The notes: a model not told the origin generated them from the sequence alone. A DNA stretch of 64,000 nucleotides from an uncultured Flavobacteriales bacterium (GCA_913057205.1 CAJXNO010000001.1:62001-126000), one strand, 5' to 3'; numbered from the stretch's first letter, positions 25,288 to 34,375 are shown. A program made the numbers and translations.

Positions 25288-27144
25288 TCAATTGATCTGA
25301 TCGCCGCGCAAGATGCGGTAGCGTTTGCGTGCTTCTACTACGAATAGACTTCCAGGAAAGTCTGTTAAGACCTGTTCGTAGATGCCCATGGCCTTTTCTC
25401 GGTTGTTGAGCGACTGCTCGTAAAGCCTCCCAGCCTCCATCAAGGCATTATCAGCGAGGATGTCGCTGGGGTAAGTTTCGGCAACCAGCAAGAACTTTTC
25501 GGCAGCGGATTCATAGTTTCCCCTTTCCATGTCGATGGATGCGCGTTGAAACAGGATGTTGTCTGCCAATTCATGACCCGGGAAGTTTCGTTCGATCAGG
25601 TCGAGTAGATAAATCGCACTGTCGTACTTGTGTTGCGCGAGGAGTAATTCGGAATGGGCAAAGGTGGCCAAGGCTTCGGTGGTGGTATCCAAACCCGTAT
25701 TCTCTGAGATGAAGGTGGCCAGCTCCATCGCGTCATTGGCGATGAGTTTTGAGGTGGACCCTTTCAACACATCTAGCTGTGCTTCCGCCCAACCGAAATC
25801 TCCGGAGTAGTAGAAGACCTTGGCATTGTTCAGCTTCGCTTGGAAGCCGATCTCATCGTACTTGAAGCGCTTTTCCACCTGGCCATAGAGCAATGAGGCT
25901 TCCCAAATGCGTCCGTTCAGCACATGGATGTTTGCCAACTCCATCTTCAGTGCAGCTTGTTGTTGCTCGTTCAGGCCGCCGATATTCAACGATGCCTCTA
26001 GAAGTTCAGCGGCCTCTTTGCTGGCATTCGGATCGTATTTACCCGCGTAGAACGCTTGGATATGGGCTAAATCACGGATTACCTCCCAAGTACTTGCGCG
26101 CTTACCGAATTCATCCAGGGCATCCCGATAAGCATTGATCAATGCTTGTAACTCTTCTGTGGTAAAGGAGGTGTGGACCACCTGTTCCTTCAGTGCTCTT
26201 AACTTGCCCGTCACGGCTTCACTGTAGTAATAATCGCCAGGACCTTTCTCTGCCACGTAGCTAAAGCCGTCTGCGGCCACGTCGTACTGGAAATTCTCAA
26301 GGGCGGTACGCGCAAGGCTCATCACTCGACCACCATCCTCACGATTTCGCTTATCTAGGGCCTTCACCTGCACCAGTGCCGCATCATATCGGTCCTGTCT
26401 TACCAGCATCCACACGAGCATCTGCGCATAGATATCATCGTCTGGACGTTTCTGCACACGCTCCATCAACGCCTCTTCGAGCACCGCATTGTACTGGTTC
26501 TGCTCATCAAACCCAATCACCCGATTCAAGGTATTCTGAACGCTTTGCAGGTAACCTTTGCTCACCAACAATACATCGAGGTATTCATTGATCATTCCTT
26601 CGATATCGCCTTTTTGACCCAGTACCTGAGCAATCTGAAAATGGAATGGATAGCTGTCGCCCATCATCTTCCGACCCTTGTAAAAGACCTCCAAAGCGCG
26701 GTCGGCGTCATTGAGTTCAGAGAAGGCCTTTCCAAGATCAACGATCTGATTGATCGATGCCTCGTTGAGGTCCTTGATCAGTTTGTCGAAATGCTTATCG
26801 GCCTTGGACTCGTCTCCCGCACGCTTGTAAACCCTGCCGATGTCCACTTGATAACCGAGGTTCTGCGGCGCCAGTTTCGCTTGCTTTTCGGCCAGCTTTT
26901 CAGCCTCCTTGAATTCTTCTAAGGCGAGCAGGCAGTTCAGGTAGTATTGGTAGTGGTCGTCGCTCGGGCGCTCATCATACAAGCGCTCATAGTACAGCAA
27001 GGCCTTGTCGAATTCGCCTTGCCGATAGTAATAGGCTGCCAACTGTTCATCGGTGGTGGCCTGGATCGTGGCTTCTTGGGCGAAGACGGACGGGCCTACC
27101 AACAAAAAGAGCAGTAGGAGAAGACTATTTACGTACTGGTTCAT
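25288..27144 (-). CDS. Secreted tetratricopeptide-repeat protein
   Basis: A 618-residue protein with a signal peptide (LLLLLFLLVGPSVFAQ) and many TPR-like helix pairs from residue 28 to the end, for example AAYYYRQGEFDKALLYYERLY, NLGYQVDIGRVYKRAGDESKAD and ALMEAGRLYEQSLNNREKAMGIYEQVLTDFPGS (split here). The last part resembles the YbgF/BamD-type TPR domain, so a scaffolding job in the periplasm or outer membrane assembly is plausible but unproven. Its start overlaps the lipoprotein gene by 20 bases, and the two follow serS in one operon. Confidence 0.85.
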   Translation of the reverse strand: MNQYVNSLLLLLFLLVGPSVFAQEATIQATTDEQLAAYYYRQGEFDKALLYYERLYDERPSDDHYQYYLNCLLALEEFKEAEKLAEKQAKLAPQNLGYQVDIGRVYKRAGDESKADKHFDKLIKDLNEASINQIVDLGKAFSELNDADRALEVFYKGRKMMGDSYPFHFQIAQVLGQKGDIEGMINEYLDVLLVSKGYLQSVQNTLNRVIGFDEQNQYNAVLEEALMERVQKRPDDDIYAQMLVWMLVRQDRYDAALVQVKALDKRNREDGGRVMSLARTALENFQYDVAADGFSYVAEKGPGDYYYSEAVTGKLRALKEQVVHTSFTTEELQALINAYRDALDEFGKRASTWEVIRDLAHIQAFYAGKYDPNASKEAAELLEASLNIGGLNEQQQAALKMELANIHVLNGRIWEASLLYGQVEKRFKYDEIGFQAKLNNAKVFYYSGDFGWAEAQLDVLKGSTSKLIANDAMELATFISENTGLDTTTEALATFAHSELLLAQHKYDSAIYLLDLIERNFPGHELADNILFQRASIDMERGNYESAAEKFLLVAETYPSDILADNALMEAGRLYEQSLNNREKAMGIYEQVLTDFPGSLFVVEARKRYRILRGDQIN

Positions 27145-27694
27145 CCGAGTATATCACCGCTTTGATGGAGTCTAAAAGGCCATCAACGGTGGGTTTGTAC
27201 TTTTCGTATCGACTGTTGCTGTAGTCGTAGTTTGATTTCAGTTCATCGCTGGCTTTCACCAGGGCGTCAATGGAGCGCGCTTCCGTTTGGAAATAGCCTT
27301 TGAACTCTTCCTCACTGTAAAAACTGTTCTCCACATCCTTGCGCAAGGTTTTCAGTTGCTCTTGGCTGTAGTTGTATTCATTCGATACTTCTTTGTATTG
27401 CGACTGTGCCTTCTTGATGTATTTGGTAGTGCGCATGAGGTCGCCAAAGGCCAAACCCTGCTTTTTCGGAAGGGTGTCTTCTACGTTGTCCCAGACCCAA
27501 GTGCTCAGGTGGTCGATCTCGCTTCTGCGGTTTTCTAAAAGCTGCTCATCGAGTGACTGCAGCTGTTCTCCCACATAATTCAGGTGTACGCCAAGGCTAT
27601 CGATCTTCTCTAGGCGTTCTTTCTTCACTTGCATGTTGCATGAGCTGAAGGTGATCAAGCTCAATGCACTCAGAATTACAACGATGTTTTTCAT
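27125..27694 (-). CDS. Putative lipoprotein, helical
   Basis: A 189-residue predicted lipoprotein: the signal MKNIVVILSALSLITFSSC ends in a lipobox cysteine at residue 19. The mature part is largely alpha-helical with coiled-coil character (LGVHLNYVGEQLQSLDEQLLENRR and RTTKYIKKAQSQYKEVSNEYNYSQEQL, split here). I do not recognise a named domain. It overlaps serS by four bases and the TPR gene by 20, suggesting that it works with the TPR protein in the envelope. Confidence 0.8.
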   Translation of the reverse strand: MKNIVVILSALSLITFSSCNMQVKKERLEKIDSLGVHLNYVGEQLQSLDEQLLENRRSEIDHLSTWVWDNVEDTLPKKQGLAFGDLMRTTKYIKKAQSQYKEVSNEYNYSQEQLKTLRKDVENSFYSEEEFKGYFQTEARSIDALVKASDELKSNYDYSNSRYEKYKPTVDGLLDSIKAVIYSDEPVRK

Positions 27695-28962
27695 GCTTGA
27701 ATGGTTTCAAACTTAGTATAAGGTACCAATGCTTGTGGTATAACAATGCGTTCGCCATCAAAGTTGTTCTCCAACAAACCAGCAACGATCCTCGGAAGGG
27801 CCAATGCGCTACCGTTGAGGGTATGGGCTTGGTATTTCTTGCCATCCGCTCCTTTAACGCGCAGCTTCATGCGGTTACTTTGATACGTTTCAAAGTTGGA
27901 AACAGAGCTCACTTCTAGCCAGCGCTCTTGTCCGGCTGAGAAGATCTCCAGGTCATAGGTGAGGGCAGAGGTAAAGCCCATGTCGCCGCCACAAAGCTTG
28001 AGCACGCGGTAGGGCAACTCCAGTTGTTGCAATAGTCCCTCTACGTACTTCACCATGTGCTCAATGGTTTCGTAAGAACGATCCGGTTTTTCAATCTGAA
28101 CGATCTCCACCTTATCGAATTGATGAAGGCGGTTCAAACCACGAACGTCTTTGCCATACGATCCCGCTTCTCTTCGGAAGCATGGCGTGTAGCCGACGTT
28201 TTTGATCGGAAGGCTAGCCTCATCCAAGATCATATCGCGGTACATATTCGTGATCGGAACTTCTGCTGTTGGAATGAGGAAGAGGTCATCTTCTGTGGCT
28301 TGATACATCTGCCCGTCCTTGTCGGGAAGCTGACCGGTGCCGAAACCAGAGTCGGCATTGATCATCAATGGAGGAATCACTTCGGTGTAACCTGCCTCCT
28401 CGGCTTGGTCAAGGAAGAATTGAATCAACGCACGTTGCAGTTTGGCGCCTTTTCCAGTATAGATCGGGAAACCTGCTCCGGTGATCTTTACACCGGTTTC
28501 AAAATCGATCAGCTTGAAGCGCTCCGTCAGTTCCCAGTGCGGGGTGGCTTGTGGGTTGGCAACCGCCTCTCCATGCCTGCGCACCTCTTCGTTGTCATTG
28601 CTGTCTTTGCCTGCTGGCACGCTGCTATGCGGCGTATTTGGGATAGCGGATAGCGCGTCATTCAAGCTGCGCTCCAGTTGCTTCAGCTTGGCGTCAAGTT
28701 CTTGGTTGGTGGCTTTGAGTTCTCCTGTCTTTGCTTTGGCAGCGTTAGCTTCCTCGTGCTTACCTGCCTTGTAAAGCGCACCAATTTCGGCAGATACCTT
28801 CTTGGCCTCTGCGAGGTTCTGGTCCAAAAGTACCTGGGTAGCCCTGCGTTCTTCGTCAATGGCGATGGCCTCATCGATCTGCTTGGTGGCGTTGATGGCG
28901 CGTTTTTCCAAGGCGGCGATCACCTTGTCTCGGTGAGCGCGAATATGTGCGATTGCTAGCAT
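27691..28962 (-). CDS. serS: Serine--tRNA ligase
   Basis: A 423-residue class II synthetase that charges tRNA-Ser. The N-terminal long coiled-coil arm (about residues 20-110) grips the tRNA extra arm. The catalytic core shows TEVIPPLMINADSGFGTGQLP (motif 1 area), TPCFRREAGSYGKDVRGLNRLHQFDKVE (motif 2, split here) and LNGSALALPRIVAGLLENN (motif 3). It heads an operon with the lipoprotein and TPR genes. Confidence 0.98.
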   Translation of the reverse strand: MLAIAHIRAHRDKVIAALEKRAINATKQIDEAIAIDEERRATQVLLDQNLAEAKKVSAEIGALYKAGKHEEANAAKAKTGELKATNQELDAKLKQLERSLNDALSAIPNTPHSSVPAGKDSNDNEEVRRHGEAVANPQATPHWELTERFKLIDFETGVKITGAGFPIYTGKGAKLQRALIQFFLDQAEEAGYTEVIPPLMINADSGFGTGQLPDKDGQMYQATEDDLFLIPTAEVPITNMYRDMILDEASLPIKNVGYTPCFRREAGSYGKDVRGLNRLHQFDKVEIVQIEKPDRSYETIEHMVKYVEGLLQQLELPYRVLKLCGGDMGFTSALTYDLEIFSAGQERWLEVSSVSNFETYQSNRMKLRVKGADGKKYQAHTLNGSALALPRIVAGLLENNFDGERIVIPQALVPYTKFETIQA

Positions 28963-29009
28963 GCTGTGAAACTAATTATGGATGGGGATATGATGAAAGG
29001 AATGCGCAT

Positions 29010-29044
29010 AAAAAATCCCGAACCGCTGGAAGCGTGCTCGGGAT
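29010..29044 (-). terminator. Rho-independent terminator after rpmA
   Basis: On the minus strand ATCCCGA pairs with TCGGGAT around an inner GC-rich stem (GCGTGC/ACCGC side) and a GGAA-type loop, followed by a T-run. It lies between rpmA and serS and ends the rplU-rpmA transcript. Confidence 0.85.
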
Positions 29045-29067
29045 CTTTCGTTATCGTTTGAAAGGAG

Positions 29068-29331
29068 TTATGCTTCCGCTTTTGGAACCACAGAAACGTA
29101 CGACTTGTTTCCTCCCTTTTTTCTGAATTCTACGGTACCATCGGTCAATGCGAACAAGGTATGGTCTTTACCCATTCCTACGTTCTCACCTGGGTGATGC
29201 TGTGTACCACGCTGACGAACGATGATGTTTCCAGCAATGGCGTCTTGACCTCCGAAGATCTTTACGCCAAGGCGTTTACTTTCTGATTCACGTCCGTTTT
29301 TAGAACTACCTACACCTTTTTTGTGTGCCAT
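29068..29331 (-). CDS. rpmA: 50S ribosomal protein L27
   Basis: The 87-residue L27 of the large subunit, whose N-terminus reaches the peptidyl-transferase centre. [16 protein letters not shown] is the typical start without a cleaved leader, and [31 protein letters not shown] are diagnostic. It follows rplU by 20 bases in the usual order and precedes a strong terminator. Confidence 0.98.
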   Translation of the reverse strand: MAHKKGVGSSKNGRESESKRLGVKIFGGQDAIAGNIIVRQRGTQHHPGENVGMGKDHTLFALTDGTVEFRKKGGNKSYVSVVPKAEA

Positions 29332-29351
29332 GTTTTCTAAATTTTATTCGA

Positions 29352-29879
29352 TCAACTTAAGGCTTCGATCAACTCAGCCTTCTTCATGGAAGAATATCCG
29401 GTGATGTTCTTCTCTTTTGCTAGGTCCTTTAATTCTGCAACGGTCATGCTGCTCAAATCAGCAGAAGCCTCTTTCGCTTCCTCCTTCTTCGGAGCTTCTT
29501 CTTGCTTCGCTGCAGGTGCTTCGGCCTTAGGAGCAGCTTTCTCTGCTTTCGCAGCTGGCTTGGCTCCGCTCGCCTTAATTTCACTGATCTGGATCTCTGT
29601 CAATGCTTGACGGTGTCCATTTTTCTTTTGGTAACCTTTTCTGCGCTTCTTTTTGAAGACGATTACCTTATCACCCTGAAGGTGTTCCAAAACGGTTGCA
29701 CTAACTTGTGCACCGCTGATAGCTGGGGCGCCAATGTTTACCTTACCGTTGTCGTCGATCAATAAAACCCTGTCAAATGACACGGTCTTTCCTTTATCGG
29801 CGTCTAAGCGGTGAACGTAAACCTTCTGGTCTTTCTCTACTTTGAACTGTTGCCCTGCTATATCTACAATTGCGTACAT
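29352..29879 (-). CDS. rplU: 50S ribosomal protein L21 with a C-terminal Rho_N/SAP-like extension
   Basis: Residues 1-103 are normal L21 (MYAIVDIAGQQFKVEKDQKVYVHRL, split KKRRKGYQKKNGHRQALTEI). The remaining 72 residues are an Ala/Lys/Glu-rich linker followed by MTVAELKDLAKEKNITGYSS, which resembles the small Rho N-terminal or SAP-like nucleic-acid-binding domain. L21 proteins with such tails occur in flavobacteria; the function of the tail is unknown. It has a clear Bacteroidota promoter and is co-transcribed with rpmA. Confidence 0.96.
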   Translation of the reverse strand: MYAIVDIAGQQFKVEKDQKVYVHRLDADKGKTVSFDRVLLIDDNGKVNIGAPAISGAQVSATVLEHLQGDKVIVFKKKRRKGYQKKNGHRQALTEIQISEIKASGAKPAAKAEKAAPKAEAPAAKQEEAPKKEEAKEASADLSSMTVAELKDLAKEKNITGYSSMKKAELIEALS

Positions 29880-29908
29880 AGCGTTATTTTTACTTTCTAA
29901 AAGGGGCG

Positions 29909-29939
29909 CAAAAGTAATGCTTTCCGAGTTATCAACAAA
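29909..29939 (-). promoter_or_regulatory. Bacteroidota promoter of rplU-rpmA
   Basis: On the minus strand TTTG (29939-29936) and TACTTTTG (29916-29909) are separated by 19 bases, the consensus -33/-7 arrangement. The start codon is 30 bases downstream. Confidence 0.75.
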
Positions 29940-29960
29940 CTATAATGTGAATAACCTGAA

Positions 29961-30203
29961 ATGAATCGGAAAGACAGGATAACCACCGCACTCATTGTGC
30001 TGGTGGCGGTCGGTGGGTTGGGCATCTTCCTCCGCTCAGAGGGGTGGTCCTATGCCTACCTGCTCATCGGCATCGGTTTTCTTGGCTTTCCTGCGCTCTA
30101 CGGCTACATCAGTTGGCCTGTAGGCAAACGTCTGCCTGATCGGGAATGGGTCGGGATCATTTCGGTTATGCTTTTGTTTGCCTTGATCATTCTCTTGCGA
30201 TGA
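29961..30203 (+). CDS. Small membrane protein, hypothetical
   Basis: An 80-residue protein with three hydrophobic stretches (TALIVLVAVGGLGIFL, YAYLLIGIGFLGFPALYGYI and VGIISVMLLFALIILL). No family is recognised. It is divergent from rplU, and the ATG follows a TATAAT-like sequence (about 29941-29946). It is kept because the hydrophobic pattern is regular and the ORF fills the gap. Confidence 0.55.
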   Translation: MNRKDRITTALIVLVAVGGLGIFLRSEGWSYAYLLIGIGFLGFPALYGYISWPVGKRLPDREWVGIISVMLLFALIILLR

Positions 30204-30238
30204 TGCTGTGCAGACCTACCTTTAGCCGCTGATACCGC

Positions 30239-32045
30239 ATGAACACACTCCTAACCCTACCGCTTCGCTTTTTCAGTGGGTCTTTGCCAGCCGCATTCGG
30301 GTAGCGCTGGCATTCGTGCTGATTTTTTTTGTTTGTGACACTTTACGGATTAACGGAAAAGTTTTGGGATACCGATGAATTGCAGAGCTACCTCATTGGA
30401 CTTTGTGCCTATGCCGCGGGCGAATGGCCGGCATGGGCCCCCGACTCCATGTATAAAGTGCCTTCTCGACTTGCCGGCGGACTCATGGGCTCCATCATCA
30501 TGTTGGCACTGAACATCCTTACGATTCCTGAAGCGCCAGTGGTTTTGCTTAATCTTTTGTCGTTTGCCGCCTTGCTTTTCCTTGGGTGGTTTTTGACGCG
30601 CCGCCTTGAACGCCTGCCGAAGTGGCTGGTATGGATGTATGTGTTGACCTCACCATGGACCCTGCACTTTTCTACCTACATTATAAACCCATCCTTTGTC
30701 TTACTTGGAGCTGTGTGCTTTTTTGTTCCATGGATGGATCGAACGCTTTGGGCGGGGAGGTCCATATTGGACATGCGACTCGCCTATGCCTTGATGGGGT
30801 TCGCGCTGATGTGGGTCTTTCAAGTGCATATGTCGTGGGTGCTGATCGGTCCGTTTGGGATATGGCTCATGCTGAAGGAGCGCTATACGATTCGATCATT
30901 TGCATCCGCGACGATCTCCTTCTTGGTGGTGCAATACTTGCATCCATTACGTTGATCCTTACACTGGATGCGTTGTGGAACGACCCACTGGGTGGCACAG
31001 AGAACAACGTGGTGTTTAATGCCAGGAACTTGCTCTACTTCCCTGAGTTCTTGGGACGCTATTTTGCCATGGGAACCATCGAGATTGCGCGGTATACCTC
31101 ACACATCGAGTTGCTGTTTCAGCAGATCGATGTCCAGCCTTGGGCAGTGCCATCGGCCGTCGTACTGATCATTGCAAGTGCTTTGCAGGTGGTCTTTCTC
31201 GTCTACTTTCTTCTGTTGAACCGAGATAAAGAGGCGCAAACCATCAAGCGCCTACTCTTGATCTCTGCTGCCATCGTCTTTGCCAGTTTCTTGTTTTCCA
31301 TCAAGCCTCCGATCTCTTACACCTTCTACTTCACTTTTCCATTGATCTTGACCCTAAGCTTATCTGCTTATGCCTTCTATATCGATCGTTGGCGACTGAA
31401 AGAATGGTTCAGTTGGATCTTCATGCTCTCCATCCTGTTTCACCTGACGCATATGCTGTTCGGGTTCAATTTTAAGTCGATCTATATTGACCGTACTGGG
31501 CCAGCTTGGCCATCCAACATAAGGAGTACCTCTTGATGGGAGCGAGAAGGGTTGCCTATTTTGAGAAACCTGATCTGAGTGAGCTGTTCAGTACAGAAGG
31601 GGGTGTGCTGAGCTCCTCCTTCGAGTATCTGCACGATGCCACACGTCCGCAGTTCATTTCAGATCGCCGAGCATCAACCGGTGAGTATGCTTTGGTCATG
31701 ATAGACCGGGCGCCGTACTCCCCATCCTTCCGAATGCAAATGGAAGCAGGGGTAAATGCACTGAAGGGTTCTTTCAGCTATTGGTCGCTCTACCCAGATA
31801 GCATCACCCTGGTAACCGAACGAAAGGCGGACCAGTTTTGGAAGGCAACGCGTATTCATTTGGAGGAAAGCACTGCTGATCAGTGGCAGGAGCAATCCTT
31901 TGAGCTGTCCTTACCAGTGGATGAGCGTGGTGAGCCGTTCAAAATGTATTTGTGGAAAGACAGTGAATCCATGAATTTGATCTACATCGATGCGCTGATG
32001 CTAGTGCCGCTACATACGATCAGCGAAGTAGATCAGCGGCAGTAG
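30239..32045 (+). pseudogene. Frameshifted polytopic membrane glycosyltransferase (GT39/PMT-like)
   Basis: Three collinear ORFs (30329-30955, 30622-31536, 31506-32045) plus an upstream ATG at 30239 form one broken gene of about 600 codons. The pieces continue each other: LRFF/QWVFASRIRVALAF, then VTLYGLTEKFWDTDELQSYL, AILASITLILTLDALWND, and finally the soluble EYLLMGARRVAYFEKPDLSE. Frame changes are needed in a T5 run (about 30269-30273), in a T8 run (30323-30330), near 30930 and near 31500. The DTDE motif in the first loop and about ten membrane helices fit lipid-linked-sugar glycosyltransferases. Four lesions suggest decay, although indel errors in the assembly are possible. The region 30204-30238 is a short spacer. 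Confidence 0.6.
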
Positions 32046-32336
32046 AAAGGCGATCAACAGCAAGATGATCGCATCCAAGCGTTCCTTAATGGTTCCGCGC
32101 AGAATGAAGATGATCATCCCGATCAGGTCGGTAAAGAACGCAAGGAAAGCTGCTGTTAGTGCTGTCATCATGTACGGAACGTAAGAGAGGTCAGCATGAG
32201 GTGCACTCGCCTTCATTTCGGCCTCCGTTGGGGGCTCCGGCATCAGCAAAATTGCACCTAACTCAATCGCTATGAGCAACAGGGCCAAGACGGTAAGGGG
32301 ATGTTTCCAAGACACTTTCACAGCGTAAAAATGCAA
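32010..32336 (-). CDS. Small membrane protein, hypothetical
   Basis: A 108-residue protein with three hydrophobic helices (LTVLALLLIAIELGAILLM, MTALTAAFLAFFTDLIGMIIFIL and AIILLLIAFLLPLIYF). No family is recognised. Its 3' end overlaps the end of the frameshifted glycosyltransferase by 36 bases tail to tail, and it starts four bases after the EamA gene, so it is probably translated with EamA. Confidence 0.6.
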   Translation of the reverse strand: MHFYAVKVSWKHPLTVLALLLIAIELGAILLMPEPPTEAEMKASAPHADLSYVPYMMTALTAAFLAFFTDLIGMIIFILRGTIKERLDAIILLLIAFLLPLIYFADRM

Positions 32337-32340
32337 AATG

Positions 32341-33255
32341 CTACCTGAACAGACGGTTATAGAGTTTTCCGGGAGCTCCCGAATTGATCAGGAAGATACC
32401 CGCAAGGATCAGCAATAAGAACAATCCTTGACCCAGATCAAAGGCCTCCCCATCGATGATCCCCCAGCCCAAGGCAACCACCGGGATCAAATAGGTCACC
32501 GAGCTGGCGAATACGGCTGTGGTCTCTTTGATAAGTCGATTGAAGATGATCACAGCGATTGCCGTGCCCACGATGCCCAGCAACGACAGGTAGAGTACCC
32601 CTTCCCATGCCTCGGGTTGGGCGGTTAATGTTACAACGAAGTCGGTTCCGGCCAGCAAGTAGATGGCCACGGGTGGACCAACCAATAAGAAGGAAAGTGA
32701 TGTGATGTGCGTAGGCTTCACATCATGCAAATAGTGCTTGATGATGTTGACGCCAATTCCATAGCAAGCAGAGGCAATCACCACCAAGGTGGCGTACTTT
32801 CCGTAAGTGCCGAACGCCAGCAGATGATCAAACCCGATCAGTCCTAACGCTCCGATCAAGGCCAGGATCACCCCTGCGATCTGGAAGCGGACCATCGCTG
32901 CACGAAAGAAGAGGATGCCGATGAGTAAGGTGAACAGGGAGGTCAGCGAGTTCAGCATTCCGCTGAGTGAACTAGGGATTTCCGTTTGGGCAATAGCGAA
33001 CAAGAATGCGGGAATGGCGTTACCAAACAATCCTGTAGCGAAAAGGGCTTTCACATTTCCTTTGAAGGAAGAAAGGTTTTGCAGCGCCAGAGGCATCAAG
33101 ACCAGCATCGCCACGCTGATGCGATAGGCTGCGACTTCCTCTGCAGTGAAGAAGAGCAGCGCTTTTTTCATCAGGATGAAGGAGCTTCCCCAAGTGAATG
33201 CAAGGAGGGCCAGTGTGACCCATTGAACGGAAGAAAGTTTAAAATTGATTTGCAT
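32341..33255 (-). CDS. EamA/DMT family transporter
   Basis: A 304-residue inner-membrane exporter of the drug/metabolite superfamily with ten helices in two EamA repeats (first begins FTWGSSFILMKKALLFFTAEEVAAYR, split; second around IIKHYLHDVKPTHITSLSFLL). Substrates may be amino acids or other metabolites and cannot be told from sequence. The track ORF adds 43 residues read through the promoter; the ATG at 33255 (MQINFKLSS) is preferred. It is divergent from the adenosyltransferase gene. Confidence 0.9.
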   Translation of the reverse strand: MQINFKLSSVQWVTLALLAFTWGSSFILMKKALLFFTAEEVAAYRISVAMLVLMPLALQNLSSFKGNVKALFATGLFGNAIPAFLFAIAQTEIPSSLSGMLNSLTSLFTLLIGILFFRAAMVRFQIAGVILALIGALGLIGFDHLLAFGTYGKYATLVVIASACYGIGVNIIKHYLHDVKPTHITSLSFLLVGPPVAIYLLAGTDFVVTLTAQPEAWEGVLYLSLLGIVGTAIAVIIFNRLIKETTAVFASSVTYLIPVVALGWGIIDGEAFDLGQGLFLLLILAGIFLINSGAPGKLYNRLFR

Positions 33256-33270
33256 GCTTGGATAAGGCGC

Positions 33271-33278
33271 CAAAAGTA
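33271..33278 (-). promoter_or_regulatory. Bacteroidota -7 element of the EamA gene
   Basis: TACTTTTG on the minus strand, 15 bases before the ATG at 33255. It confirms the shorter start. Confidence 0.55.
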
Positions 33279-33317
33279 ACCTTTGCTTAACCGCTTCGAA
33301 TAACTTATGTTGAGACC

Positions 33318-33875
33318 ATGAAAGTTTATACCAAAAAGGGAGACCAAGGCCAAACCGGTATTCTCGGAGGCACTCGTCTTCCAAAGCACCACCTGCGCAT
33401 CGAATCCTATGGCACGGTAGATGAATTGAACGCCTTCATCGGTGTGCTACGCGACGGCATCGATATTGAACAACATCGCAACGACCTGAAGAAGGTCCAA
33501 GACGAGCTGTTCACCATCGGTTCGCAGTTGGCCTCCGACCCAGAGAAGAACAAGATGAAGCTTCCGATGATCGATGAAAAGGAGATCGCTTACTTGGAGG
33601 AGCGCATGGACGCCATGGATGCCGAGCTTCCAGAGATGCGTTCGTTTGTTTTGCCTGGTGGACATCCATCCGTATCCAACGCGCACGTTTGTAGATGCGT
33701 CTGCCGTAGAGCCGAGCGTTTGTGCTCAGCACTGTCAGAAAACGAAGCGGTTAACCCTTTGATTTTGCAATATTTAAATCGCCTTTCTGACTACTTTTTC
33801 GTCTTATCGCGTCATTTAACGATGAAATTAGGCGTGGAAGAGGTGCCTTGGCAGATCAGGGTATCGGATAAATAA
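33318..33875 (+). CDS. Cob(I)alamin adenosyltransferase, PduO type
   Basis: A 185-residue trimeric enzyme that moves the adenosyl group of ATP to cob(I)alamin to make coenzyme B12. The ATP loop KVYTKKGDQGQTGILGG at the N-terminus, RIESYGTVDELNAFIG near residue 28 and RCVCRRAERL with YLNRLSDYFFVLSR near the end are all family hallmarks. No cobalamin riboswitch fits in the 62-base gap upstream. B12-dependent enzymes are not in this window. Confidence 0.96.
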   Translation: MKVYTKKGDQGQTGILGGTRLPKHHLRIESYGTVDELNAFIGVLRDGIDIEQHRNDLKKVQDELFTIGSQLASDPEKNKMKLPMIDEKEIAYLEERMDAMDAELPEMRSFVLPGGHPSVSNAHVCRCVCRRAERLCSALSENEAVNPLILQYLNRLSDYFFVLSRHLTMKLGVEEVPWQIRVSDK

Positions 33876-33911
33876 TTGAAAAACAACAAAATAAGCCCGT
33901 GAAAATACCGC

Positions 33912-33941
33912 TTGCACGGATGCGTCAAAATGATATTTTTG
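33912..33941 (+). promoter_or_regulatory. Bacteroidota promoter of the DUF2795 gene
   Basis: TTG (33912-33914) and TATTTTTG (33934-33941) are 19 bases apart, the consensus spacing. Transcription would start near 33948, 28 bases before the ATG. Confidence 0.7.
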
Positions 33942-33975
33942 CGGCTTGACATAACCCTTTTAATCAGAAGGAGAA

Positions 33976-34197
33976 ATGTATTGGACATTAGAACTTGCAT
34001 CATACTTAGAAGATGCCCCTTGGCCAGCTACAAAAGACGAGCTGATCGACTTCGCGATGCGTACGGGCGCACCGCTTGAGGTTGTTGAGAATTTGCAGGC
34101 ATTAGAGGATGAAGGAGAGAGCTATGAGACCATCGAGGATATCTGGCCGGATTATCCCACCAAGGATGATTTCTTCTTTAACGAAGATGAGTACTGA
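33976..34197 (+). CDS. DUF2795 domain protein
   Basis: A 73-residue acidic protein beginning MYWTLELASYLEDAPWPATKDELIDFAMRTGAP (split here), the signature of DUF2795, a small family common in Bacteroidota with no known function. It has its own promoter and its own terminator, so it is a single-gene transcript, which suggests abundant independent expression. An AGGAG lies upstream (33969-33973), unusual in this phylum. Confidence 0.9.
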   Translation: MYWTLELASYLEDAPWPATKDELIDFAMRTGAPLEVVENLQALEDEGESYETIEDIWPDYPTKDDFFFNEDEY

Positions 34198-34218
34198 CAA
34201 TACCCCAAACGAAGAAAC

Positions 34219-34243
34219 AGCCCTTCCATCGAAGGGCTTTTTT
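34219..34243 (+). terminator. Rho-independent terminator after DUF2795
   Basis: AGCCCTTC pairs with GAAGGGCT around a CATC loop and is followed by TTTTT. Stem of 8 bp, strong. Confidence 0.9.
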
Positions 34244-34282
34244 GTATCCTAAAATGGCATGAAACTCACCCCTGATTTGCCG

Positions 34283-34290
34283 TAACTTCG
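34283..34290 (+). promoter_or_regulatory. Possible housekeeping -7 element upstream of secA
   Basis: TAACTTCG differs from TAnnTTTG at one position. It lies 86 bases before the secA ATG and would give a second, constitutive transcript besides the sigma-54 one. Confidence 0.3.
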
Positions 34291-34333
34291 CACCTTTTCT
34301 GAGAAATGTGGCAGAATGGCAGGCAAAGAACGC

Positions 34334-34350
34334 TTGGCAAGACCATTGCT
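34334..34350 (+). promoter_or_regulatory. Sigma-54 (-24/-12) promoter of secA
   Basis: TTGGCAAGACCATTGCT matches the sigma-54 consensus YTGGCACGRNNNTTGCW at all fixed positions except one (A for C), with GG (34336-34337) and GC (34348-34349) exactly ten bases apart. The predicted start is near 34361, 15 bases before the ATG. A tandem TGGCA-GAA-TGGCAG (34309-34322) just upstream may bind an activator. rpoN is present at 56829. The match is by eye. Confidence 0.65.
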
Positions 34351-34375
34351 CCTGATCAGATTCAATTATTGACCC

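Noticed and set aside
33256-33317. Cobalamin riboswitch before the adenosyltransferase gene
   Set aside because: The gap is 62 bases, too short, and no B12-box-like sequence is visible.
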